Below are positions 9,318-18,602 of a stretch of 64,000 nucleotides of DNA, piece by piece; the first letter of the stretch is position 1, and every line of letters begins with the position of its first letter. The notes beneath the pieces are model-generated. The model was not told where the DNA came from and searched no databases. It worked only from the letters and a program-made list of their open reading frames with translations. Both the position numbers and the translations under genes were made by a program. The stretch comes from JBGQOG01 sp052113705 (GTDB taxonomy: Bacteria; Pseudomonadota; Alphaproteobacteria; Rhodobacterales; Rhodobacteraceae): NCBI RefSeq assembly GCF_052113705.1, contig NZ_JBGQOG010000019.1, forward strand, positions 1-64,000. The letters are read 5' to 3'.

Positions 9318-10730
9318 ATGTCGTCCGGAACCGCATCTGATAACCGTTTTCTGACCGCCCCCATCGGGCGGTTGTTCCTGTCCAATGCCCTGCCCATGAT
9401 CGTGCTGATGTCGATGGGCGGGCTGCTCAATCTGGCCGATGCCGCGTTTCTGGGGCATTTTGTCGGCCCGCAAGCGCTGGCGGCCGTGAGCATCTGCTTT
9501 CCGCTGGTGATGCTCACCCTGGCGCTCTCAACACTGGTCAGCGGCGGCATGGCGAGCCTGTTGGCGCGGCATCTGGGGGCGGGGGAGCGCCGGGCCGCGG
9601 GCGTTGTGTTCGCCCGCGCGCATGGGCTGGCCTTGTGCCTTTCCCTTTGTCTCTTCCTGGCTTTTGGGGCCGGGGGAGCCGGAATCCTGCGGCTGATCAC
9701 CGCGGATGACGGGGAAACCGCGCGGATGGCGCATCAATACATGCTGATCCTGGTGATCGGCACGCCGCTGCAATTCTGGCTGGGGGTGCAGGCGGATGCC
9801 CTGCGCACCGAAGGGCGGGCAGGGTTGATGGCCCTGATGTCGGCCGGGGTGACCTTGGCCAATCTGGGGCTGAATTACCTGCTGATTGTCGCGCTGGATC
9901 TGGGGGTGGCGGGATCGGCGCTGGGCACGCTGCTGGCGCAGGCTCTGGGCCTTGGGCTGCTGATCGGGCTGCGGCTGCGCGACAGGCGGCTTTTGGCCCT
10001 CTCGGTGCTGGCCCCCCGCCACTGGCCGCGCCGCGGGGGTAAGCTTTGGCGCGACGGCTGGCGTCCGATGATCCTGCTGGGGCTGCCGCTCTGCCTGAGC
10101 TTCATCGGCATGGCGCTGGTCTCGGCCATGGTGATTGTCACCTTGAAACGAACGCTTCCCGCCGGATACGCCGACGCCATCGCGGCTTACGGCATCGTCA
10201 CGCGCATTCTCGGCCTGACCTTCATGCCGATCATGGCCATCGCGCTCGCCACCCAGAGCATCGCCGGGCACAACCTTGGCGGGCGTTTGTATCCGCGCTC
10301 AGATGCGGCGCTGCGCTGGGCGCTTGTGGCAAGCTTTCTCTATTGCCTCGCCTGTGAGGGGCTGCTTGCCGGGGCCGCTGCCCGCGTCGGCCCCGGTTTT
10401 GTTGCCGATCCGGCGGTCGCGGCGCAGGTCGCCCTGATCCTGCGGCATATGCTGTTGCTCTATCTCTTCACCGGGCCGGTGCTGGTGCTCGCCCTCTACT
10501 TTCAGGCGATCGGGCAGCCGGGACGCGCGGCGCTGCTCACGCTGACCAAGCCCTTCGTGCTGTCGCCGCTGCTGATCGTGCTCTGCGCCGGGTTTCGCGG
10601 GGGCGCTGGTCTCTGGAGTGCGTTTCCGCTGGCCGATGCTGTCATGGTGATCATCGCGGCGCGCCTGATCCTGCGGATCCGGGCAGGGCGGCGGGGGCAG
10701 GCGGGGTTCGGCCTGGCGGCAGCGGGGTGA
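9318..10730 (+). CDS. MATE family efflux transporter
   Basis: The 470-residue inner-membrane protein has about twelve hydrophobic helices in two homologous halves, as in NorM/DinF-type multidrug and toxic compound extrusion proteins. Typical features are the first helix with LPMIVLMSMGGLLNLADAAFLGHFVG, the conserved GVQADALRTEGRAGLMALMSAGVTLANLGLNYLLI segment (quoted here in overlapping parts) and ATQSIAGHNLGG after helix seven. These proteins export cationic drugs or metabolites using Na+ or H+ gradients. GAGGA precedes the ATG by about nine bases. It sits between Hint genes on the same strand; no functional link is evident. Confidence 0.93.
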   Translation: MSSGTASDNRFLTAPIGRLFLSNALPMIVLMSMGGLLNLADAAFLGHFVGPQALAAVSICFPLVMLTLALSTLVSGGMASLLARHLGAGERRAAGVVFARAHGLALCLSLCLFLAFGAGGAGILRLITADDGETARMAHQYMLILVIGTPLQFWLGVQADALRTEGRAGLMALMSAGVTLANLGLNYLLIVALDLGVAGSALGTLLAQALGLGLLIGLRLRDRRLLALSVLAPRHWPRRGGKLWRDGWRPMILLGLPLCLSFIGMALVSAMVIVTLKRTLPAGYADAIAAYGIVTRILGLTFMPIMAIALATQSIAGHNLGGRLYPRSDAALRWALVASFLYCLACEGLLAGAAARVGPGFVADPAVAAQVALILRHMLLLYLFTGPVLVLALYFQAIGQPGRAALLTLTKPFVLSPLLIVLCAGFRGGAGLWSAFPLADAVMVIIAARLILRIRAGRRGQAGFGLAAAG

Positions 10731-11551
10731 CAGACACCCGGTGGCCGTTTGGCGGCGGCAACCGGAAGCTGCCCGAATTGATTCGATTTTGATTGTTCAC
10801 AATTTCGCACAAAGTCGTGGAATTGCGGATTTTAGCGTCAATTCAGGGACAGAGCCCCGACGCGGCTTTGGCGGCGCCTTGCGGTGAAATCAAGGCAGGC
10901 GCCGCCCCTGATTGTTTCCAATTTGACACCGGGACCGGGCAGGGCGATCTGCTGGGCAGCCCGGGCGCATTGCCGCCGCCGCCTTTTGCAAGTGCAGCAT
11001 TTGCTGGGAATTGTTGAAGCATTCGAGGGCATCGGCCATACTTTTGCGCGGCCGGGGCGCGGGTTCAGCCGGTTTTCCCGCGTCCTGAAAGATGCAGCTG
11101 CGGAAACAGTAGCCGTCCAAAAGATGCCAAATTTATGAACATACGCTTAAGGCGGTGGCGACTATCGTCGTTAATCTGCCCTGTTAACGACATTTTTTGC
11201 TTTTTCCGCACCGCGTCACAGGGTACATCTTTAACGGCCCGACTGGGGGGCAAAAGTACGGCCATGGGGGTGGCCGGTTGTGAGTGTGGCGCCTTTCGGC
11301 GCCGGGTTGTGTAATGTCTGCTGCTGCCGTTGTTTCGAGGGCAAACTGCTTGTCCTCTCAATACGATACATTTGCATAAGTCTTTTGGTGCCTTTCGGCG
11401 CCCGATGGCGGCTGACATCTCTGATCCGGCCTTGGTGCCCTCTCGCGATTTTGTCCGGTCTTGTGACCGGGATGAATGGGTCGAGGCGCCGTTTCTACGC
11501 GCTGATTATCAACGTGTGGCACGGTGCGCTGCTGCGGATTAAAGAGGTGTA
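10731..11551. other. 820-bp gene-free leader upstream of the large RTX-Hint gene
   Basis: No ORF here has a plausible product or ribosome-binding site. The stretch is less GC-rich than its neighbours, contains an inverted repeat GGCGCC...GGCGCC at 10873-10903 and two copies of a GGYGCC-TTTC-GGCGCC hairpin (11288-11303 and 11387-11402). The length, composition and hairpins fit a regulatory region or a small RNA, but I could not identify either. Confidence 0.5.
11288..11402. repeat. Two copies of a GGCGCC-TTTC-GGCGCC hairpin, 99 bp apart
   Basis: The first copy (11288-11303) is a perfect six-base-pair stem with a TTTC loop. The second (11387-11402) differs by one base in the left arm (GGTGCC). 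Both lie 150-265 bases before the large RTX-Hint gene. They carry no T-run, so simple terminators are unlikely; a repetitive extragenic palindrome or RNA-binding site would fit. Confidence 0.6.
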
Positions 11552-14251
11552 ATGATGACGACGTCATATAATGACTGCTCGGATGATAAACTGGACGGGA
11601 TTGTCGAGGGCACGTCGGGCAGCGATCTGATCAATTACTATTACACCAAGGACCCCGACGGGGACCGGATCGACCACAGTGATGCGATCCTGGCTGGTGA
11701 AGCGCCGAATGATGACATCGTTTATGCCGGATATGGCAATGACACCGTCTATGCCGGCGCGGGCAATGACGAAGTCCACGGCGAATCCGGCAATGACGTG
11801 CTCTATGGCGAGTCCGGCAATGATTCCCTCGATGGCGGCAGCGGCAATGACAAATTATTCGGCGGCAGCGGCGATGACACGATGCATGGCGGCTCGGGCG
11901 CTGACAGCTTCGACGGCGGCACCGGTATGGACTATGTCGATTACCGCGACTCGGGCGCTGGCGTGAACGTCAACCTCGCGACGGGCGTCGGCTCGGGCGG
12001 CGATGCGGCGGGTGACACCTATACCGGCACCGATGGCATCTTCGGCTCGGCCTATAACGACACGATGACCGGTTTCGACCAGTCCTCGACCGCCCCCAGC
12101 GACACTTTCACCAATGTTTTCTATGGCAATGGCGGCAACGATCTGATGTCGGGCGCTGGCGGCAATGACTACCTTGACGGTGGTGCCGACAATGACACGA
12201 TCGATGGCGGCGCGGGCGATGACACGATCATTGGCGGCACCGGCAACGACAGCCTGATCGGCGGCGCGGGCAATGATTACATTGATGGCGGCGCGGGCAA
12301 TGACACGCTGATCGGCGACGGTGACGTGGCGGGCTCGCCCGTGAAGATCACCGTGCTGGCCGGGTCGGACGCGAGCTATCACAACAAGCTTTTCGCCTAC
12401 ACGATCGATCCGGACACCGGCGCGATCACCAATGTGCAGATCCTGACCAACGATGCCTCGTGCAGCGAAGGCAACACCTATACCTACAACGCCGCGCCCG
12501 GCGCGACGGTGGGCGTGGGGATCATCACCCCAGAGGGCAAAACCTATTACAGCTCGGGCTATGGTTCGAACGTTGGCTTGAATGGCGACGGCCTGGCGCA
12601 TACGGCCGGTCTCGGCACCACCGCTTCCGGTGCCGTTGACATTGGCTTTGAAGACATCAAGGGCCTCGGCGACCGCGACTTCAACGATGTTGAGGTCCGG
12701 GTGGATCTGGGCACTTCCGGCGCCACCTTCGACAATGCGCATTACGATTATACCTCGACCGCACCCGAGGCAGGGGCTGGCAATGACACGCTGATCGGTG
12801 GTGACGGCAATGACGTCATCCTGGGCGGCGGCGGCGACGACAGCATTCTGGGCGGCAACGGCCGGGATTCCGTCGATGGCGGCAGCGGCAACGATTACAT
12901 CAACACCTCCTCGACGCTGGAGCGGCCGGACCTTGGCTATCCGGGTCTGTTCCCCGGCGACACCAACACCACCGACGACATGGACACCGTCTATGGTGGC
13001 GCGGGCAATGACACGATCATCACCGGTGACGACCGCGATTACATCGACGGCGGCGACGGCAATGACAGCATTGATGCGGGCGTGGACGCCGATACCGTCT
13101 TTGGCGGCGCGGGCAATGATTACATCGTCGGCGGCGAAGGCTCGGACAGCATCGACGGCGGCGACGGCGACGACACCATCTATGGCGGTCTGGCACCGGG
13201 CTATCCGGATGCGCTGAACGTGCCGGATGCCACCGATCTGGTGCCGAACAACGGCCGTGACACGATCAACGGCGGGGCTGGCAATGACCACATCTATGGT
13301 CAGGACGACAACGACCTGATCCACGGCGGCGCGGGCAATGATTACATTGACGGCGGCATCGACAATGACACGATCTACGGCGATGCGGGCAATGACACGA
13401 TCATTGGCGGCGACGGCGTGGACAGCCTGGTCGGCGGCGATGACCGCGATCTGTTCATCGTCGGGTCGCAATCGGCGGGGGCGGGTGATGTCATCGACGG
13501 CAGCGAAGGCGGCGACGATTACGACACGCTGGATCTGACCGGTGCCGGGCCGCTGCGCATCGTTTATGATGCGAACAACCCGGAAAATGGTGTGGTCAAC
13601 TTCTATGACGCGGATCACAACATCACCAACACGCTGACCTTCACCAATATCGAGAACATCGTGCCCTGCTTTACCCCGGGCACGCTGATCGCGACGCCGA
13701 AGGGCGAAAAGCTGGTGGAAGAGCTTCGCGTCGGCGACCGGGTGATCACCCGCGACAACGGCATTCAGGAAATCCGCTGGCTGGGCCGCCGGGATCTGAC
13801 CCGGGCAGAGCTGGAACTGGCGCCGCATCTCAAGCCGATCCTGATCCGCGCGGGTGCGCTGGGCAATGGTCTGCCCGAGCGCGACATGATGGTCTCGCCG
13901 AACCACCGCATGCTGGTCGCCAATGACCGCACTTCGCTCTATTTCGAAGAGCATGAGGTTCTGGCGGCGGCCAAGCATCTGGTGGACCACAAGGGCGTGC
14001 GCGCCGTCGAAACCCTGGGCACCAGCTATGTGCACATGATGTTCGACAACCACGAGGTTGTGTTGGGCAACGGCGCCTGGACCGAAAGCTTCCAGCCCGG
14101 CGACATGACGCTCGGCGGCATGGGCAATGCCCAGCGCAGCGAGATTTTCGAGCTCTTCCCCGAGCTGAAAACCCGCGAAGGCATTGATGGCTACAGCGCG
14201 GCCCGCCGCACGCTGAAGCTGCATGAAGCGGCCTTGCTGAAGATCGGCTGA
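11552..14251 (+). CDS. Large RTX calcium-binding protein with DUF4114-like insert and C-terminal Hint domain
   Basis: The 899-residue acidic product follows AGAGGTG. RTX nonapeptides (GGxGNDx type) fill roughly residues 60-130, 185-265 and 395-640. Between them lies a beta-rich insert (about 263-385) with VDIGFEDIKGLGDRDFNDVE, the Asp-rich signature of DUF4114 domains. A Hint_2 domain starts at Cys706 (PCFTPGTLIATPKGE, VGDRVITRDNG) with the conserved His in VSPNHRML, and runs to about residue 890. RTX stretches fold on calcium outside the cell and are usually exported by type I secretion; no transporter gene is in the window. The Hint domain may cleave the protein at the Cys706 boundary. Related to the 15567 gene, from which it may derive by duplication. 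Confidence 0.9.
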   Translation: MMTTSYNDCSDDKLDGIVEGTSGSDLINYYYTKDPDGDRIDHSDAILAGEAPNDDIVYAGYGNDTVYAGAGNDEVHGESGNDVLYGESGNDSLDGGSGNDKLFGGSGDDTMHGGSGADSFDGGTGMDYVDYRDSGAGVNVNLATGVGSGGDAAGDTYTGTDGIFGSAYNDTMTGFDQSSTAPSDTFTNVFYGNGGNDLMSGAGGNDYLDGGADNDTIDGGAGDDTIIGGTGNDSLIGGAGNDYIDGGAGNDTLIGDGDVAGSPVKITVLAGSDASYHNKLFAYTIDPDTGAITNVQILTNDASCSEGNTYTYNAAPGATVGVGIITPEGKTYYSSGYGSNVGLNGDGLAHTAGLGTTASGAVDIGFEDIKGLGDRDFNDVEVRVDLGTSGATFDNAHYDYTSTAPEAGAGNDTLIGGDGNDVILGGGGDDSILGGNGRDSVDGGSGNDYINTSSTLERPDLGYPGLFPGDTNTTDDMDTVYGGAGNDTIITGDDRDYIDGGDGNDSIDAGVDADTVFGGAGNDYIVGGEGSDSIDGGDGDDTIYGGLAPGYPDALNVPDATDLVPNNGRDTINGGAGNDHIYGQDDNDLIHGGAGNDYIDGGIDNDTIYGDAGNDTIIGGDGVDSLVGGDDRDLFIVGSQSAGAGDVIDGSEGGDDYDTLDLTGAGPLRIVYDANNPENGVVNFYDADHNITNTLTFTNIENIVPCFTPGTLIATPKGEKLVEELRVGDRVITRDNGIQEIRWLGRRDLTRAELELAPHLKPILIRAGALGNGLPERDMMVSPNHRMLVANDRTSLYFEEHEVLAAAKHLVDHKGVRAVETLGTSYVHMMFDNHEVVLGNGAWTESFQPGDMTLGGMGNAQRSEIFELFPELKTREGIDGYSAARRTLKLHEAALLKIG

Positions 14252-14354
14252 GCCCTGCGGCCCCGCGCCGTTCTGCACGGGGGGAGCTGGCCGGATTTCG
14301 GGGTCTGCCCCGGGGTGTATGGCTAGGGGACATGACAAAAGGCCTGAAAAATAA

Positions 14355-14394
14355 GCCGCCGCACCCGGAAACGGGGGTGGCGGTTCTTCGTTTT
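14355..14394 (+). terminator. Probable terminator after the large RTX-Hint gene
   Basis: CCGCCGCACCC and GGGGGTGGCGG form a stem with one bulge around a short GGAAAC loop. The sequence TTCTTCGTTTT follows. It lies about 105 bases after the stop codon. Confidence 0.5.
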
Positions 14395-14547
14395 GCTCAT
14401 GTTTACCAATCACTAAGGGTGCTCCGGTAAAGCTTGGAGGCAGGGATTTCCCACTGCCCCGGGCGGAGGTCCGGTTGGGGCAAGATACCGGAACAAAGCG
14501 CTGGACCAAATCGGGCAGGCAGGTGTGACAGAACAAGGACGTGGCCG

Positions 14548-15378
14548 ATGACGCTGGGGGACATGCGGATGCAGACGGCGGGGTTGCAGGAGGCCCGTGA
14601 CCGTTTGGGCGGGGTGTTTGACGCCAGTCCGGCGCCGGTCACCCGGCTGATCGGCGACCTGGACGCTGGCCCGCTGCAGGTCCATTCGGAAGCCGAGGGC
14701 GGGGCCGCGCTCTGGCAGGGCGATTGCGCGCTGCTGATGGCCGCGATTCCCTGTTTCACGCCCGGCACCACCCTGGCCAGCCAGCGCGGGATGATCGCGG
14801 TGGAAGATCTGCAGCCCGGCGACCAGTTGGTCACCCGCGACAATGGCCTGCAACCGTTGCTCTGGTCCGGACGCCGGAGATTTGATTGGCGGATGCTGGG
14901 GATGAACCCGGTATTGCGCCCGATCGAGATTGCGGCCGGGGCACTTGCGCCCGGTCTGCCGTTGCGCAAAGTGCTGGTCTCGCCGAACCACCGCCTGCTG
15001 ACGCGTGCGCCCGAGGCGGGCCATGACGAAGGCGGCGAGCGGCTGATCGAGGCCCGGGCGATGGTGGGCCAGCCCGGCATCACCCGCGCGGCGGTGCCGG
15101 AGGTCAGCTATGTGCAATTGTTGTTCGCGCGGCACGAACTCTTGCTGGGCGAAGGCATCTGGAGCGAGAGTTTCCAACCCGATGCGCTTCGGTTGCTGGC
15201 ACTGGGCGAAGAGGGCCTGGCCGATTTTCTCGCGCATAATCCTGAATTTATGCCGGATGAGGCGGGATGTGCCGCTCCGGCCTATGCCAGCGCGCGGCCG
15301 CATATGAACCCGATCGCCGAATGGGATCAGGACCGCCGTGAAGACGGCGATGATCTGGGCCAGGCCTCGGTCGCCTGA
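14548..15378 (+). CDS. Hint-domain protein without RTX repeats
   Basis: The 276-residue product consists almost entirely of a Hint_2 domain: Cys69 opens it (PCFTPGTTLASQRG), followed by QPGDQLVTRDNGLQPLLWSGRR and the conserved His in VSPNHRLLT. A 68-residue N-terminal part has no recognisable domain. The ATG at 14548 is chosen because AAGGA (14535-14539) precedes it by eight bases; an earlier in-frame ATG at 14434 lacks one. It sits between the two RTX-Hint genes on the same strand and may act with them or be a remnant of a third, truncated RTX-Hint gene. Confidence 0.8.
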   Translation: MTLGDMRMQTAGLQEARDRLGGVFDASPAPVTRLIGDLDAGPLQVHSEAEGGAALWQGDCALLMAAIPCFTPGTTLASQRGMIAVEDLQPGDQLVTRDNGLQPLLWSGRRRFDWRMLGMNPVLRPIEIAAGALAPGLPLRKVLVSPNHRLLTRAPEAGHDEGGERLIEARAMVGQPGITRAAVPEVSYVQLLFARHELLLGEGIWSESFQPDALRLLALGEEGLADFLAHNPEFMPDEAGCAAPAYASARPHMNPIAEWDQDRREDGDDLGQASVA

Positions 15379-15566
15379 GCCGGCTGTGCGCGCGCCGGGG
15401 CGCTGTCCCGCAGCGCTGGCGCAGGCAGCACCCGCCACAAAAGCTGCCGTCACCGGCAGGATGACCCCTCGGCGCGACTTTAACCTGTCATTAACCAGCC
15501 ATGAATCTGCCCCGATTGCCGGGCATCTCAGACGGTGGGACATGCCCCGCCCCGAGGAGATTCGAC

Positions 15567-17465
15567 TTGGCCACCTACAATGGTAACAATTCCAGCAACG
15601 TCATCTACGGCACCAACGGCGCCGACACCGCCTATGGCAATGGCGGCAATGACACGATCTACGGCTTTGGCGGCGACGATTACATCGAGGGCAATGCCGG
15701 GCGCGACAGTCTGCTCGGCGGCGATGGCAATGACACGCTGGATGGCGGCGCGGACAATGACAACCTTCAGGGCAATGCGGGCAACGACAGCCTGATCGGC
15801 GGCACCGGCAATGACACGCTCTCGGGCGGGGCGGATGATGACACGCTCTCGGGGGGCGATGGCACCGATCTGCTGAACGGCGATGACGGCAATGACCTGT
15901 TGATGGGCGATGCCGGGTCCGACACGCTGAACGGCGGCACCGGCAACGACACGCTGGATGGCGGTGCCGACAATGACTCGCTCTCGGGCAATGACGGGGA
16001 TGACTATCTGACGGGCGGTGCCGGGGCGGATACGCTGATCGGCGGCACCGGGAATGACACGCTGGATGGCGGCACCGAGAATGACAACCTGCAGGGCAAT
16101 GACGGCAATGACAGTCTGATCGGCGGCGCGGGCAATGACACACTCTCCGGCGGGACGGGCGATGACACGCTCGACGGGGGCGACGGCGCCGACAGCCTGA
16201 GCGGCGATGACGGCAATGATCTGCTGAACGGCGGGGCGGGGAATGACACGCTGAACGGTGGCGTGGGCAATGACACGCTGATCGGCGGTGCGGGGGCCGA
16301 CTACCTGAACGGCGGCACCGGCATGGATTTTGCCGATTATTCTGCCTCGGGCGCCGGGGTGAATGTCAATCTGAACACGGGCGCCGGGTCGGGGGGCGAT
16401 GCGGCGGGCGACACGCTGACCGGCGTCGATGGGGTCTATGGCTCGGCCTATAACGACACGCTGATCGGCTTTGACGGCTCCTCCACCTCGGCTTCGGACA
16501 CCTACACAAACATCTTCTACGGCGGCGCGGGCGATGATTACATCGACGGCGCGGGCGGTGATGACAGCCTCTATGGCGGCGAGGGCAATGACACGATCTA
16601 TGGCGGATCGGGCAATGACTATATCGATGGCGGCGCGGGCGCGGACCTGATCGAGGGCGGTGCCGGGTCGGACACGATCACCCTGCGCGAGGGGGAAAGC
16701 GGCGGTGATACGATCGTCGGGGCCGAGGATGCGGGCGATACCGATGTCGATGTGCTCAACATCATCGGCCGGGCCAAGGTTGTCAGCACCGCCGGAGACC
16801 CCGAGAACGGCTATATCCGCTGGGCCAATGGTGACATCACCTATTTCACCAATATCGAGCGGGTGAATGTCGTGCCCTGTTTCACGCCCGGGGCGCTGAT
16901 CGAGACCATCGACGGCCCGACCCCGGTGGAGGAGCTGCAGATCGGTCAGCGGGTGCTGACGCGTGACAATGGCTATCAGCCGGTGCGCTGGGTCGGGCAG
17001 CGCGATCTCACGGCGGCGGACCTCGCGGCGGCACCCGAGCTGTTGCCGGTGCGGATTGCCGCGGGCGCGATGGGGCGCGGGTTGCCAACGCGCGATCTGA
17101 TCGTCTCGCCGCAGCACCGGATGTTGGTGACGCGGCGGCGGTCTGAATTGCTGTTCGGCGAGCCGGAGGTTCTGGCCGCGGCGGTGCATCTGATCGGCCA
17201 GCCGGGCGTGACACGGCATAGGGTGCAGCAGGTCAGCTATCTGCATGTGCTCTTTGATCAGCATGAGATCATTCTGGCCGAAGGCGCCTGGACCGAGAGC
17301 TTTCACCCCGGTGAGTTGGTTCTGAGCGGCATGGACAGCGCGCAGCGGGCGGAGTTGCTCACGCTCTTCCCGCGCCTGGCCGAGGTTCTGGCGGGGCGTC
17401 AACGCTATGATGCCGCCCGCCTTAGCCTCAAGCGTCACGAGGTTGCGGTGCTGATGGCGGCCTGA
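15567..17465 (+). CDS. RTX calcium-binding protein with C-terminal Hint domain, TTG start
   Basis: The start is most likely TTG at 15567: GAGGAGA (15554-15560) stands six bases before it, and the product then begins (M)ATYNGNNSSNVIYGTNG, the usual opening of this protein type. The ATG at 15501 has no such site. The 632-residue product has RTX nonapeptides at about residues 10-265 and 320-395, separated by a segment closely matching the large RTX-Hint protein (GAGVNVNL, GSGGDAAGDT, GSAYNDT). The Hint_2 domain starts at Cys438 (PCFTPGALIETIDG) with His in VSPQHRML. Likely an exported calcium-dependent protein with possible self-cleavage at Cys438. Confidence 0.88.
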   Translation: MATYNGNNSSNVIYGTNGADTAYGNGGNDTIYGFGGDDYIEGNAGRDSLLGGDGNDTLDGGADNDNLQGNAGNDSLIGGTGNDTLSGGADDDTLSGGDGTDLLNGDDGNDLLMGDAGSDTLNGGTGNDTLDGGADNDSLSGNDGDDYLTGGAGADTLIGGTGNDTLDGGTENDNLQGNDGNDSLIGGAGNDTLSGGTGDDTLDGGDGADSLSGDDGNDLLNGGAGNDTLNGGVGNDTLIGGAGADYLNGGTGMDFADYSASGAGVNVNLNTGAGSGGDAAGDTLTGVDGVYGSAYNDTLIGFDGSSTSASDTYTNIFYGGAGDDYIDGAGGDDSLYGGEGNDTIYGGSGNDYIDGGAGADLIEGGAGSDTITLREGESGGDTIVGAEDAGDTDVDVLNIIGRAKVVSTAGDPENGYIRWANGDITYFTNIERVNVVPCFTPGALIETIDGPTPVEELQIGQRVLTRDNGYQPVRWVGQRDLTAADLAAAPELLPVRIAAGAMGRGLPTRDLIVSPQHRMLVTRRRSELLFGEPEVLAAAVHLIGQPGVTRHRVQQVSYLHVLFDQHEIILAEGAWTESFHPGELVLSGMDSAQRAELLTLFPRLAEVLAGRQRYDAARLSLKRHEVAVLMAA

Positions 17466-17507
17466 TCCCTGTGCCGCTGTTGCTCCCGTTGTTGCTCCCG
17501 CCGTCGT

Positions 17508-17640
17508 GACCCCGGCTGCTGTTGCCGCCGCCGAGATTGCCCGCACCGAGATTGCATCTTCAAGATTGCCCTTAGCGTCATTGCCGTCACCGTCGGTGCC
17601 GCCGAGGCCGCTGCCGGGCGCGGCCGTCGCTGTCCCCGGC
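17508..17640 (+). repeat. Degenerate 15-bp periodic repeat after the RTX-Hint gene
   Basis: The core ATTGCC/NTGCC recurs at roughly 15-base steps (17522, 17536, 17551, 17565, 17580, 17596, 17611). Units such as CGCACCGAGATTGCA and TTAGCGTCATTGCCG are related but diverged. It fills most of the 270-bp space between the RTX-Hint gene and the reductase gene and codes for nothing I recognise. Confidence 0.5.
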
Positions 17641-17738
17641 AATGCACGCCCCCTGCGGCTTTTTGATGCCGGTTGGTCTTGACCTTTCCCCCCCGCACGC
17701 GGTCTCTAGGCGCAACGCGTTTGAACAGGGGAATTGGC

Positions 17739-18602
17739 ATGGCAAAGGTAGCATTTCTGGGTCTTGGGGTGATGGGCTATCCGATGGCGGGCCATCTTGC
17801 CGCCAAGGGGCATGAAGTCACCGTTTACAACCGCACCGCCGCCAAGGCCGAGGCCTGGGTGGCACAGCATGGGGGCCGGGCGGCCTCGACCCCGCGGGCC
17901 GCGGCACAGGGCGCCGAGATCGTCTTTTGCTGCGTCGGCAATGACAATGATCTCCGCTCGGTGGTTCTGGGCGAAAGCGGTGCCTTTGCCGGGATGGAGC
18001 CGGGCAGCCTCTTTGTCGATCACACCACCGCTTCCGCCGAAGTGGCGCGCGAATTGGCGGCGGTGGCCGAGGATCTGGGCCTGACCTTCATCGATGCCCC
18101 GGTCTCGGGCGGGCAGGCGGGGGCCGAGAACGGCGTGCTTACGGTGATGTGCGGTGGCGATGCGGCGGTCTATGCGACGGCGGAACCGGTGATCATGGCC
18201 TATGCCCGCGCCTGCCGTCTGCTGGGGCCGGTGGGCTCGGGGCAGCTGGTCAAGATGGTCAATCAGATCTGCATCGCGGGTCTGGTCCAAGGCCTCTCGG
18301 AGGGGGTGCATTTCGCGCAAAAGGCGGGCCTTGATGTCGAGGCGCTGCTGGAGGTGATCTCCAAGGGTGCGGCGGGCAGCTGGCAGATGGAAAACCGCGG
18401 CAAGACGATGAATGCCGGGAAATTCGATTTCGGTTTTGCCGTGGACTGGATGCGCAAGGATCTGGGGATTGTTCTGTCCGAGGCGCAGCGCAACGGCGCG
18501 AGCCTGCCGGTGACCGCGCTGGTCGATCAGTTCTACGGCGATGTGCAAAAGGCGGGCGGCGGGCGCTGGGACACTTCCTCGCTGCTGACGCGGTTGAAGT
18601 GA
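17739..18602 (+). CDS. 2-hydroxy-3-oxopropionate (tartronate semialdehyde) reductase-like beta-hydroxyacid dehydrogenase
   Basis: The 287-residue product has the dinucleotide-binding loop GLGVMGYPMAGHLAAKG at the N-terminus, the substrate signature FIDAPVSGGQAGAENG, and the catalytic-lysine helix GSGQLVKMVNQI. These define the beta-hydroxyacid dehydrogenase family (3-hydroxyisobutyrate dehydrogenase, GarR, GlxR). The next gene, overlapping by one base, is a glycerate kinase, so reduction of tartronate semialdehyde to D-glycerate is the likely reaction. The ATG at 17739 follows AGGGGA; the 17673 alternative would add a non-conserved leader. Cytoplasmic. 3-Hydroxyisobutyrate dehydrogenase is the main alternative. 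Confidence 0.85.
   Translation: MAKVAFLGLGVMGYPMAGHLAAKGHEVTVYNRTAAKAEAWVAQHGGRAASTPRAAAQGAEIVFCCVGNDNDLRSVVLGESGAFAGMEPGSLFVDHTTASAEVARELAAVAEDLGLTFIDAPVSGGQAGAENGVLTVMCGGDAAVYATAEPVIMAYARACRLLGPVGSGQLVKMVNQICIAGLVQGLSEGVHFAQKAGLDVEALLEVISKGAAGSWQMENRGKTMNAGKFDFGFAVDWMRKDLGIVLSEAQRNGASLPVTALVDQFYGDVQKAGGGRWDTSSLLTRLK

Noticed and set aside
11855..14536. 893-codon minus-strand ORF under the RTX-Hint gene
   Set aside because: RTX repeats in high-GC DNA give open antisense frames; the product is a repetitive Ala/Val/Ile shadow (VIARAAIDxV) without a start site. The same applies to the 704-codon ORF at 15528-17642.
11552..17465. Contact-dependent or polymorphic toxin system
   Set aside because: The Hint domain is C-terminal, with no toxin domain after it and no immunity gene; the RTX-Hint reading explains the proteins better.
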